Below are positions 1 to 7,440 of a stretch of 64,000 bases of DNA, piece by piece (position 1 is the first letter of the stretch; each line of letters starts with the position of its first letter). This DNA is from Nocardioides dongkuii (GTDB taxonomy: Bacteria > Actinomycetota > Actinomycetes > Propionibacteriales > Nocardioidaceae): contig NZ_CP059903.1 of NCBI RefSeq assembly GCF_014127485.1, positions 4,143,845 through 4,207,844 of the forward strand. Reading direction: 5' to 3'. The notes beneath the pieces were generated by a model. The model ran no database searches. It was not told the DNA's origin and saw only the letters and a program-made list of their open reading frames with translations. Made by a program: the position numbers and the translations under genes.

Positions 1-1352
1 CCGCGCCCGCCGAGCACGTGGTGGACCAGGTGGCCGAACTCGTGGAACAGCGTCACCACGTGGTCGTGCTCCATCAGCCCGCGCGCGAAGTTGCAGACCA
101 GCACCCCCTCGGGCAGCTGCCGTCCGGCGACCCCTTCGGCGAGGGTGAACTGGGCGGCGTGCTTGTACTTGCCCTCGCGCGGGTGCAGGTCGAGGTAGAT
201 CCGCGCGAACGGCGCCGCGCCGTCGGCCTCCCACACGTCGTACGCCGTGACGTCGTCGTGCCAGACTGGCGCGTCGGCGACCGGCTCGTAGCGCAGCCCG
301 AAGAGCCGCCCGGTCACCTCGAGCAGCCCCTGGCGCACCTGGGCGAAGTCGAAGTAGCGACGCACCTGCTGGGCGTCGACGTCGTACTGCTCGCGGCGCA
401 CGACCTCCTGGTAGTACGTCGCGTCGGAGGCCGGGATCTCCGTCGCGTCGGGGTGGTCGCGGCGGTAGCGCTCCATCAGCACGGCGAGGTCGCGCTCCAT
501 CGGCGCGGCCGCGGCGTCGGCGATCCGGTCGATGAACGCGGGGATCGCGGGGCCGGAGCCGATCATCTTCACGGCCGCGTCGTACGACGCCCAGTCGGCG
601 TAGCCGACCAGGGTCGCCAGCTCGTGGCGCAGCGCGAACATCTCCTGCAGCAGCGGCTCGTTCTGCGGGTAGCCACGGGTCAGGAAGGCGACGCTCATGT
701 CGTGGCGCAGGCCGGCGTCGTGGGCGAACATCCGCACCGGCACCGCGTCGGGGTAGTCGGTCGTCGCCGTGAGGTTGCCGTCGGCGTCGGCGGGGTGCGC
801 GTCGAGCCAGTCCTGCGGCAGGCCGGCGTACCGCTCGGCGGCCGCGGTCACGGTGCGGACGTCGTCGCGCACGTTCCGGCCGAACTCCTGGTCGATCGCG
901 GTCAGCCGCTCGTTGATCTCGGCGAGCCGCGCGCGGGTCGCGTCGTCGCGGTCCACGCCCGCGCGCCGGAAGTCGTCGAGGACCTTGCCGTGCAGCCGGG
1001 CCGCCTGCTCGTCGAGCCCGCTGGCGTCGAGGCCGGCGAACACGTCGTACAGGGCCCGGTCCTGGCGCAGCTCGGTCGCCAGCCGGTCGACCTCGACCTC
1101 GGCCTGCTCGCAGCTGGTGCGGACCGCCTCGTCGGGGTGCACGTTGGAGAGCAGCGACCCGACCGCCGCGACGTTGCCGAGCTGCAGCGCGACCTCGTCC
1201 CACTGCCGCAGCGCGTCCAGCGCGTCGGCCGGCGGCGCCGCGCGGAGCTCGTCGACCAGGCGCCGGGCCGTGGCCAGGCCGTCGGTCGTGCGGCCCTCCA
1301 CCCAGGCGAGGGCGTCGTCGGTGGCGGGCAGGGCGAGCGGCTCGAGGGTCAC
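1..1352 (-). CDS. M3 family metallopeptidase (thimet oligopeptidase-like), 3' end cut by window edge
   Basis: Read from a GTG at 1352, the minus strand stays open for 450 codons to the window edge, so the C-terminal part is missing. Near codons 437-441 it has HEFGH inside LFHEFGHLVHH, the zinc-binding HExxH signature of the M3 (thimet oligopeptidase / Dcp / PrlC) peptidases. The upstream alpha-helical part fits the same family: NVRDDVRTVTAAAERYAGLP followed by VRMFAHDAGLRHDM. Known members are cytoplasmic zinc oligopeptidases that degrade short peptides and are about 640-700 residues long, so roughly 200 residues lie outside. The gene follows the ECF42 sigma gene on the same strand with a 34-bp gap and may be cotranscribed with it. 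The plus-strand frame over this region is a GC-rich shadow. Confidence 0.88.
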   Translation of the reverse strand, partial: MTLEPLALPATDDALAWVEGRTTDGLATARRLVDELRAAPPADALDALRQWDEVALQLGNVAAVGSLLSNVHPDEAVRTSCEQAEVEVDRLATELRQDRALYDVFAGLDASGLDEQAARLHGKVLDDFRRAGVDRDDATRARLAEINERLTAIDQEFGRNVRDDVRTVTAAAERYAGLPQDWLDAHPADADGNLTATTDYPDAVPVRMFAHDAGLRHDMSVAFLTRGYPQNEPLLQEMFALRHELATLVGYADWASYDAAVKMIGSGPAIPAFIDRIADAAAAPMERDLAVLMERYRRDHPDATEIPASDATYYQEVVRREQYDVDAQQVRRYFDFAQVRQGLLEVTGRLFGLRYEPVADAPVWHDDVTAYDVWEADGAAPFARIYLDLHPREGKYKHAAQFTLAEGVAGRQLPEGVLVCNFARGLMEHDHVVTLFHEFGHLVHHVLGGR

Positions 1353-1386
1353 GCGGGCCAGCGTAGGTGGCCCTGCCGACGCCGGC

Positions 1387-2613
1387 TCAGGGCCCGCTGA
1401 GCTGGTCCCGCCGCCGGGTCAGGTAGGCCCGCTCGGCGGAGTTGCCGGTCGCGGCGATGGCAGCGTCGTACGCCGCGCGGGCCTCGGCGCTGCGGCCGAG
1501 CCGGCGCAGCAGGTCGGCGCGGGTCGCGTGCCAGGCGTGGTACGTCGTGAGCGGCAGCCGGTCGACCTCGGCCAGGGCCACCTCCGGCCCGTCGAGCTCC
1601 GCGACCGCGACCGCCCGGTTGAGCGTGACGAACGGGCTGGGCGCGATCGCCTGCAGGTGGGTGTAGAGCGTCGCGACCTGCGCCCAGTCGGTGTCGGCCG
1701 CCGTCGGGGCATCCGTGTGGACGGCGTTCACGGCGGCGAGCAGCTGGTACTGGCCGGGCCGGTTGCGCGCCAGGCACTCGCGCACCAGCGCGTGCCCCTC
1801 GGCGATCTTGGCGCGGTCCCAGCCGCCGCGGTCCTGCTCGGGCAGCGGGACCAGCTCGCCGCCGGCGAACCGGCTCGCGCGGCGCGCGTCGGTGAGCAGC
1901 ATCAGCGCGAGCAGCCCGGCGACCTCCGGCTCCTCGGGGAGCAGGGACCGCAGCACCCGGCCGAGCCGGACCGCCTCGTCGGTGAGCTCGGCGCGGACCG
2001 GGGCGTCGCCCGCGGAGGCGAGGTAGCCCTCGTTGAAGACCAGGTAGACCACCGCGAGGACGGCGCCCAGCCGCTCGGCGAGGTCGTCGGGCCCCGGCAC
2101 CCGGAACGGGATCCGGGCGCCCTTGATCTTGGCCTTCGCGCGGGTGATCCGCTGGGCCATCGTGGTCTCCGGCACGAGGAACGCCGCGGCGATCTCGCCG
2201 ACGGTGAGCCCGCCGAGCAGCCGCAGCGTGAGCGCCACCCGGGCCTCGGGCGCGAGCGCCGGGTGGCAGCAGGTGAAGATCAGCCGGAGCCGGTCGTCGG
2301 CCACGACGCCGGTCGGCTCGGGCGGGGTGTCGTCGCCGATCACGAGGGCCGCCTGGTGCTTGGCGTCGCGCTGCTGCTCGCGGCGGATCCGGTCGATGGC
2401 CTTGCGGGTGGCGGTCGTCGTCAGCCAGCCGCCCGGGTTGGGCGGGGTGCCGTCGGCCGGCCACCGCTCGAGCGCGGCGACGAGCGCCTCGCTGGCGGCG
2501 TCCTCGGCGACGTCGAGGTCGCCGAAGCGGCGCACCAGCGAGGCGACCACGCGGGCGTGCTCGTCGCGGAAGACCCGCTCGATCGCGGCGCCGGGGGCCG
2601 CCGTACCGCTCAC
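1387..2613 (-). CDS. ECF RNA polymerase sigma factor, ECF42 type with C-terminal TPR-like extension
   Basis: 408 residues. Region 2 is near residues 10-75 (IERVFRDEHARVVASLVRRF, then GGWLTTTATRKAIDRIRRE). Region 4 is near 105-165. A long helical C-terminal extension follows. The signatures LIFTCCHPALAP (about 111-122) and YLVFNEGY (190-197) are typical of ECF42. In that group the extension is TPR-like and is known to be needed for activity in place of a classical anti-sigma factor, and the partner genes encode DGPF/YCII proteins, as here. I chose the GTG at 2613 because it overlaps the TGA of the upstream YCII gene (GTGA), which implies translational coupling; a longer frame upstream would lie inside that gene. 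Confidence 0.9.
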   Translation of the reverse strand: MSGTAAPGAAIERVFRDEHARVVASLVRRFGDLDVAEDAASEALVAALERWPADGTPPNPGGWLTTTATRKAIDRIRREQQRDAKHQAALVIGDDTPPEPTGVVADDRLRLIFTCCHPALAPEARVALTLRLLGGLTVGEIAAAFLVPETTMAQRITRAKAKIKGARIPFRVPGPDDLAERLGAVLAVVYLVFNEGYLASAGDAPVRAELTDEAVRLGRVLRSLLPEEPEVAGLLALMLLTDARRASRFAGGELVPLPEQDRGGWDRAKIAEGHALVRECLARNRPGQYQLLAAVNAVHTDAPTAADTDWAQVATLYTHLQAIAPSPFVTLNRAVAVAELDGPEVALAEVDRLPLTTYHAWHATRADLLRRLGRSAEARAAYDAAIAATGNSAERAYLTRRRDQLSGP

Positions 2614-2969
2614 TCGGCCTGGAACGGCCGGACCTCGACCTTGCCGCGGCAGGCCCGGGACCCCTCCTTGGCCCACCCCAGCGCGGCGTCGAGGTCGGGG
2701 ACCGTGATCACCCAGAAGCCGCCGAGGTACTCCTTGGACTCCGCGAAGGGGCCGTCGGTGACGACCGGCTGCGCGCCGGTGTTGTCGACGGTGGTGGCCT
2801 GCTCGATCGGCATCAGGCCACCGGCGAAGATCCAGGCGCCCTCGGCCTGCAGCTTCTGGTTGAACGCCTCCACCGCCTCGAAGACCGGCTGCATCTCCTC
2901 GGGGGTCATCGCGGCCATCCGCTCGTCGTCGGCGGGGTCGTGGTGGACGGACAGCAGGTACTCGGACAT
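2610..2969 (-). CDS. YCII/DGPF-motif protein, ECF42 partner
   Basis: 119 residues, ferredoxin-like YCII (YciI/DGPF) family. The hallmark DGPF is at residues 72-75 in VVTDGPFAESKEYLGGF. An ATG at 2969 has a GAGGAGA ribosome site five to six bases upstream, which fixes the start. The gene overlaps the ECF42 sigma gene by four bases. Proteins of this family are encoded beside ECF42 sigma factors across actinobacteria and are thought to be regulon members; their biochemical function is not settled. No signal peptide or membrane segment is visible, so it should be cytoplasmic. Confidence 0.9.
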   Translation of the reverse strand: MSEYLLSVHHDPADDERMAAMTPEEMQPVFEAVEAFNQKLQAEGAWIFAGGLMPIEQATTVDNTGAQPVVTDGPFAESKEYLGGFWVITVPDLDAALGWAKEGSRACRGKVEVRPFQAE

Positions 2970-3116
2970 GACGGTCTCCTCGGTCTCGGGGGCGCCCCGT
3001 GGCTGCCTCTCATCCTCTCCACGAACAGGCCCGGACGGATACGACATCGTCGACGAAAACTGCTGCACCTCGACATCGGCGTCGACGACCTCCCCGCGGC
3101 CGAGTGACCGCCCCGC

Positions 3117-3623
3117 TCACCAGCCGTGCGAGCCCGGGATCCCCTTGAACGGACCCACGACGCCCGAGGTGATCCAGCCGCCGTAGAACCCGCCCGGTTG
3201 CGGCACGACGACCTCGCCGTCGACCAGGCACCGGTCGGTGCCGGCGGCCATCACCGCGACCGCGCCCGCGATCGCCGCGAAGCCGGGGGCGGGGTCGGGG
3301 TAGGTCCAGGCCGCGCGCGGCGAGACGACGTCGCCCTCGGGGCCCCCGACCAGGTCGAAGTACGCCGCCGCGCCCTTCCACTCGCAGAAGGAGCTGCCCG
3401 CGCACGCGCGCAGCGCGCCCTCGGCGTACGCCGCCCGCGGCAGGTAGTACGTCGGCGGGTGGCTGGTCTCGAGCACCCGCCACGAGCGGGTCGTCCGCGC
3501 GACGACGGTGCCGCCGAGCTCGACCACGACCGACGCCGAGCACTCCTCGACCCGCGGCGGGCGGGGGTAGTCCCAGACCGACTCCTGGCCGGGTCCGGGC
3601 CGCTCGGGCCGTGGTCGTCGCAC
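3117..3623 (-). CDS. DUF427 domain protein
   Basis: 168 residues. The core matches the small all-beta DUF427 family: VWDYPRPPRVEE, then VVVELGGTVVARTTRSWRVL, ETSHPPTYYLPRAAY, SSFCEWKGAAAYFDL and GGFYGGWITSGVVGPFKGIPG. Members usually cover about 90-170 residues and have no established reaction. The gene stands alone, 147 bp upstream of the YCII gene on the same strand and divergent from the MFS gene. No signal peptide or membrane segment is visible. Family assignment is firm, function unknown. Confidence 0.85.
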   Translation of the reverse strand: MRRPRPERPGPGQESVWDYPRPPRVEECSASVVVELGGTVVARTTRSWRVLETSHPPTYYLPRAAYAEGALRACAGSSFCEWKGAAAYFDLVGGPEGDVVSPRAAWTYPDPAPGFAAIAGAVAVMAAGTDRCLVDGEVVVPQPGGFYGGWITSGVVGPFKGIPGSHGW

Positions 3624-3670
3624 CAGGCCAGTGAACCCGCGCGACCAAGCCCGGCGTAACCTTCCGCGGC

Positions 3671-4942
3671 GTGTCGCGCCTCCGCAGCCTCGTCGCCGAC
3701 ACCCGCCCGCTGCGCAACGAGCACTTCCGCAGGCTCTGGCTGGCCAACATCATCACGGTCGTCGGCGCCCAGCTCACGGTGGTGGCGGTGCCGGCGCAGA
3801 TCTACGCCCAGACCGGCTCCTCGGCGTACGTCGGGCTGACCGGGCTGTTCGGCCTGGTGCCGCTCGTCGTCTTCGGCCTGTACGGCGGGGCGCTCGCCGA
3901 CGTCTTCGACCGGCGCACGATCCTGGTGGTCACCACGATCGGGCTGATCGTGACCAGCGGGCTGTTCTACGCCCAGGCGGCGCTCGGCCTCGGCAACGTG
4001 TGGCTGCTGCTGTGCCTGTTCGCGGTGCAGCAGGCGTTCTTCGCGGTCAACCAGCCGACCCGCAGCGCGCTGCTGCCGAAGCTGGTCGGCACCGAGCTGC
4101 TGCCCGCGGCGAACTCGCTGAACATGACCGTGATGCAGGCCGGCGCGATCGCCGGGCCGCTGGTCGCGGGCGTGCTGATCCCGGTGATCGGCTTCTCCTG
4201 GCTCTACCTCATCGACACCCTCACGCTGATCGCGACGCTGTCCGCCGTGGTCCGGCTGCCGCGCTTCGGGTCGGTCACCACGGGGGGCGTCCCGGGGGTG
4301 CGCGCGGTCGTCGACGGGTTCGCCTACCTGCGGCACCAGCCGGTGCTGCTGATGTCGTTCGTCGTCGACATCATCGCGATGGTCTTCGGCATGCCGCGTG
4401 CGCTGTTCCCGGAGATCGCGCACCTCGACTTCGGCGGGCCCGACGAGGGCGGCCTGGTGTTCGCGCTGCTCTTCGCCGCGATCCCGGCGGGCGCGGTGCT
4501 CGGCGGCGTCCTCAGCGGCTGGGTCTCGCGGATCGACCGCCAGGGACTCGCGGTGATCGTCTGCATCCTCGTGTGGGGCGGCGCGATGACCGGGTTCGGG
4601 CTCGCCGTCGGGCTCGCCGAGCACTGGCGCACCCCGATGCTGGTCGCGGCGCTGCTGATGCTCGTCGTCGGCGGCGCGGCCGACATGGCCTCGGCGGCGT
4701 TCCGCACCTCGATGCTGCTCACCGCCGCGACCGACGACATGCGGGGCCGGCTGCAGGGCGTCTTCATCGTGGTCGTCGCCGGCGGGCCGCGGGTCGCCGA
4801 CGTCGCGCACGGCGCCTCGGCGGCCGCCGTCGGCACCGCGGCCGCGGCGGCGGGCGGCGGCGTCCTGGTCGTCGTCGGCACCGTGGTCGCCGCGCTCGCC
4901 GTCCCCGCGTTCGTGCGCTACCGGCTCAGCAGCGTGCGCTGA
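3671..4942 (+). CDS. MFS transporter, enterobactin-exporter (EntS/MFS_3)-like
   Basis: 423 residues with about 12 hydrophobic segments. The N-terminal NEHFRRLWLANIITVVGAQL, then GGALADVFDRRTIL (the loop 2-3 motif) and AVQQAFFAVNQPTRSALLPK, match the MFS_3/EntS subgroup of drug or siderophore exporters. It should use the proton gradient for efflux; the substrate cannot be read from sequence. The start is a GTG at 3671 with no clear ribosome site. The final helices are low in complexity (runs of Ala, Gly and Val), but the frame is complete. It is divergent from the DUF427 gene and 23 bp upstream of the repeat protein. Confidence 0.85.
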   Translation: MSRLRSLVADTRPLRNEHFRRLWLANIITVVGAQLTVVAVPAQIYAQTGSSAYVGLTGLFGLVPLVVFGLYGGALADVFDRRTILVVTTIGLIVTSGLFYAQAALGLGNVWLLLCLFAVQQAFFAVNQPTRSALLPKLVGTELLPAANSLNMTVMQAGAIAGPLVAGVLIPVIGFSWLYLIDTLTLIATLSAVVRLPRFGSVTTGGVPGVRAVVDGFAYLRHQPVLLMSFVVDIIAMVFGMPRALFPEIAHLDFGGPDEGGLVFALLFAAIPAGAVLGGVLSGWVSRIDRQGLAVIVCILVWGGAMTGFGLAVGLAEHWRTPMLVAALLMLVVGGAADMASAAFRTSMLLTAATDDMRGRLQGVFIVVVAGGPRVADVAHGASAAAVGTAAAAAGGGVLVVVGTVVAALAVPAFVRYRLSSVR

Positions 4943-4965
4943 CGCGCGCGGGGTACCGCCTCCCG

Positions 4966-5910
4966 GTGAGACTCCCATCACTTCCCGGGCCCCGTGACCT
5001 GGCCGACCTGCTGGAGCAGGTGCTGGCGCTCGCGCCGCGCGCCGGCCGGCTGCTCTCCGGCGCCGAGCGCCTCGTCGCCGAGGCGGGGGTGCTGCTCGCG
5101 CAGGTGCAGGCCCTCGTCGTGCGGATGGAGGAGACCCGGCTGCGCGCGGTCGAGGTCGTGGAGAAGGTCGACGGCATCCGGGCGCGCGCCGACGGCATCA
5201 TCGACGGCGTCGACCAGGTCCGCACCCGCGCCGACGGCGTCATCGACGGCGTCGACCAAGTCCGCACCCGCGCCGACGGCGTCATCGACGGCGTCGACCA
5301 AGTCCGCACCCGCGCCGACGGCGTCATCGACGGCGTCGACCAAGTCCGCACCCGCGCCGACGGCGTCATCGACGGCGTCGACCAAGTCCGCACCCGCGCC
5401 GACGGCGTCATCGACGGCGTCGACCAAGTCCGCACCCGGGCCGACGGGGTCATCGACGGCGTCGCGGAGGTGCGGGACAAGGCCGACACCGCGATCGGCG
5501 GCGTGGACGACGTACGCCGGCGCGCCGACGGGCTGATCGACCGGGTCCAGGACCCGCTGGACCGGATGACCAGGCTGCTCGACGGCCTCGAGCCCCCGCT
5601 GATCGCGCTGCAGCCGGTGCTCGCCGCGCTCGCGGAGTCGACCCACCCCGACGAGGTCGAGGCGGCCGTCGCGATGATCGACCGGCTGCCCCAGCTCGAG
5701 ACCGCGCTCCGGGACGACGTGATCCCCCTGCTCGGGACGCTCGGCACGGTGGCACCCGACATCCACACCATGCTCGCGGTCGTCGAGGAGCTCAGCGAGA
5801 CCGTGCTGCGCCTGCCGGGCATGGGCCGGATCCGCAAGAAGGTCGACCAGGAGCAGGACGAGCAGGACGGGCCGGACGGGCAGAAGGGCGCGGAGCGGGT
5901 CAGCGGCTGA
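4966..5910 (+). CDS. Coiled-coil protein with perfect 14-residue tandem repeats
   Basis: 314 residues from a GTG at 4966. There is no signal peptide. Residues about 72-169 consist of seven 14-residue units of the form RTRADGVIDGVDQV, followed by two looser ones. Fourteen residues are two heptads, and the regularly spaced Val/Ile positions suggest a long amphipathic helix or coiled coil. The flanks (PRDLADLLEQVLALAP at the N-terminus; MIDRLPQLETALRDDVIPLL and LRLPGMGRIRKKVDQ near the C-terminus) are also helical. I recognise no family. The last 11 bases overlap the stop region of the convergent DinB gene. The role is unknown; a scaffold or membrane-surface protein is possible. Confidence 0.75.
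   Translation: MRLPSLPGPRDLADLLEQVLALAPRAGRLLSGAERLVAEAGVLLAQVQALVVRMEETRLRAVEVVEKVDGIRARADGIIDGVDQVRTRADGVIDGVDQVRTRADGVIDGVDQVRTRADGVIDGVDQVRTRADGVIDGVDQVRTRADGVIDGVDQVRTRADGVIDGVAEVRDKADTAIGGVDDVRRRADGLIDRVQDPLDRMTRLLDGLEPPLIALQPVLAALAESTHPDEVEAAVAMIDRLPQLETALRDDVIPLLGTLGTVAPDIHTMLAVVEELSETVLRLPGMGRIRKKVDQEQDEQDGPDGQKGAERVSG
5179..5472 (+). repeat. 42-bp coding minisatellite, seven units (five identical)
   Basis: Units begin at 5179, 5221, 5263, 5305, 5347, 5389 and 5431. The five units from 5221 to 5430 are identical in DNA, including a CAA codon where the first unit has CAG. The first and last units have diverged. Identity at silent positions points to recent expansion by slippage or unequal recombination. 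The unit keeps the reading frame (14 codons). Confidence 0.95.
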
Positions 5911-6403
5911 GCAGGCCCCGGGCGTACGCCGCCTGGCCGACGTGCTGGGTGTCGTCGTTCACGACGCTGACCAGGCGCACCCCGAGGGTGACCGGCGGGT
6001 CCCAGCCCTCGTCGACGACCCGGTCCAGGTCGTCCTCGCCGACCCCGCGCAGGAAGGCGAGGGTCTGCGCGTGCACGGCGTCGAGGTACGCCGTCAGCAG
6101 CGCCGCGTCCGCGCGGACCGCCTCGACCTGCTCCGCGGAGTGGCCGTAGCCGGTGTCGGCGGGGTCGAGCGGCAGCCCGAACCGCTCGACGTACCCCTGC
6201 CCGGTCCACACCTGCTCGGTGCCGGCCACGTCGGCGACGTGGTCGTCCTGCACCCGGGTCAGGTGCCAGACCAGCCACCCGATCGGGTTGGCGTCCGGCG
6301 CGGGACGGCGCGCGAGGTCGTCGGGCGAGAGGCCGTCGACGACCGCGGCGGCGCTCTCGCGGACCCGGTCGAAGGCGTCGGTCAGGAGCTCGGCAGGGGT
6401 CAT
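5900..6403 (-). CDS. DinB-like / DUF664 (mycothiol-transferase-like) protein
   Basis: 167 residues from an ATG at 6403. NPIGWLVWHLTRVQDDHVA (about 39-57) followed by NDDTQHVGQAAYARGLL at the C-terminus is the DinB four-helix-bundle pattern with metal-binding histidines (H47, H55, and the C-terminal H). The DUF664 subgroup of actinobacteria includes mycothiol-dependent transferases. An upstream in-frame start at 6448 would overlap the divergent oxidoreductase gene, so I prefer 6403. It converges on the repeat protein with an 11-bp overlap. Substrate unknown. Confidence 0.83.
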   Translation of the reverse strand: MTPAELLTDAFDRVRESAAAVVDGLSPDDLARRPAPDANPIGWLVWHLTRVQDDHVADVAGTEQVWTGQGYVERFGLPLDPADTGYGHSAEQVEAVRADAALLTAYLDAVHAQTLAFLRGVGEDDLDRVVDEGWDPPVTLGVRLVSVVNDDTQHVGQAAYARGLLSR

Positions 6404-6446
6404 GCCCTCGACGGTACGACGGCCATCCACGGGGTACCAGCGCGCC

Positions 6447-7436
6447 ATGACGTCCTTCGGCTACACCCTGATGACCGAGCAGAGCGGACCCCGCGAGCTG
6501 GTGCGGTACGCCGTCGCCGCGGAGCAGGCCGGCTTCGACTTCGAGGTCTCCAGCGACCACTTCTCCCCCTGGCTGACCGAGCAGGGCCACGCGCCGTACG
6601 CCTGGACCGTGCTGGGCGCGGTGGCCCACGCGACCGAGCGGGTCGGGCTGATGACCTACGTGACCTGCCCGACGCTGCGCTACCACCCCGCGGTCGTGGC
6701 GCAGAAGGCCGCGACCCTGCAGATCCTGGCCGAGGGCCGGTTCACCCTCGGGCTGGGCAGCGGCGAGAACCTCAACGAGCACGTCGTCGGCGCCGGCTGG
6801 CCCGCGGTCGGCGTCCGCCAGGAGATGCTGGTCGAGGCGGTGGAGATCATCCGCGCGCTGCACAGCGGCGAGCTCGTCGACTACCGCGGCGCGCACTTCG
6901 ACGTGGAGTCCGCGCGGATCTGGGACGTGCCCGAGCAGGGGGTGGACATCGGTGTCGCGGTCGGCGGTGACCGCGCGGTCGCCGAGCTGGCGCCGCTGGC
7001 CGACCACCTGGTCGCGACCGAGCCGCGCGCCGACCTGATCGAGTCCTGGAACGACACCGAGGGCGCGACCCCGATCGGCCAGGACGGCGCCCGCGCGGTC
7101 GGCCAGATCCCGATCTGCTGGGCGCCGAGCGAGGACGAGGCGATCGAGCTCGCGCACGAGCAGTTCCGCTGGTTCGCCGGCGGCTGGAAGGTGAACGCCG
7201 ACCTGCCGACGCCCGCCGGGTTCTCCGGCGCGACGCAGTTCGTGCGGCCCCAGGACGTCGCCGACAGCATCCCCTGCGGCCCCGACCTGGACGCGATCGT
7301 CGAGGCGGTCACGCCGTTCTGGGAGGCCGGCTTCACCGACGTCGCGCTGGTGCAGGTCGGCGACCGCCACCAGGAGCGGTTCCTCGCCGAGGTCGCCGAG
7401 CCGCTGCTCGAGAAGCTGCGCAGCGCCGCGTCCTAG
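6447..7436 (+). CDS. F420-dependent LLM-class oxidoreductase (TIGR03557-like)
   Basis: 329 residues, a luciferase-like TIM barrel. The N-terminal SFGYTLMTEQSGPRELVRYA with FEVSSDHFSPWL, the GLMTYVTCPTLRYHPAVVAQ strand and LGLGSGENLNEH match the F420-dependent glucose-6-phosphate-dehydrogenase-like subgroup. Such enzymes use coenzyme F420 for hydride transfer. The substrate here is not predictable, and true Fgd activity would need confirmation. The start ATG at 6447 was chosen because homology begins there; the longer open frame to 6153 lies across the divergent DinB gene. It converges with the DUF429-RelA fusion four bases later. Confidence 0.86.
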   Translation: MTSFGYTLMTEQSGPRELVRYAVAAEQAGFDFEVSSDHFSPWLTEQGHAPYAWTVLGAVAHATERVGLMTYVTCPTLRYHPAVVAQKAATLQILAEGRFTLGLGSGENLNEHVVGAGWPAVGVRQEMLVEAVEIIRALHSGELVDYRGAHFDVESARIWDVPEQGVDIGVAVGGDRAVAELAPLADHLVATEPRADLIESWNDTEGATPIGQDGARAVGQIPICWAPSEDEAIELAHEQFRWFAGGWKVNADLPTPAGFSGATQFVRPQDVADSIPCGPDLDAIVEAVTPFWEAGFTDVALVQVGDRHQERFLAEVAEPLLEKLRSAAS

Positions 7437-7440
7437 GGCC

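Noticed and set aside
5179..5472. CRISPR array
   Set aside because: Units are contiguous without unique spacers and keep an open reading frame.
4926..7370. Long minus-strand frame over the repeat and oxidoreductase genes
   Set aside because: Low-complexity antisense translation of the tandem repeat; real genes on the other frames have clear domains.
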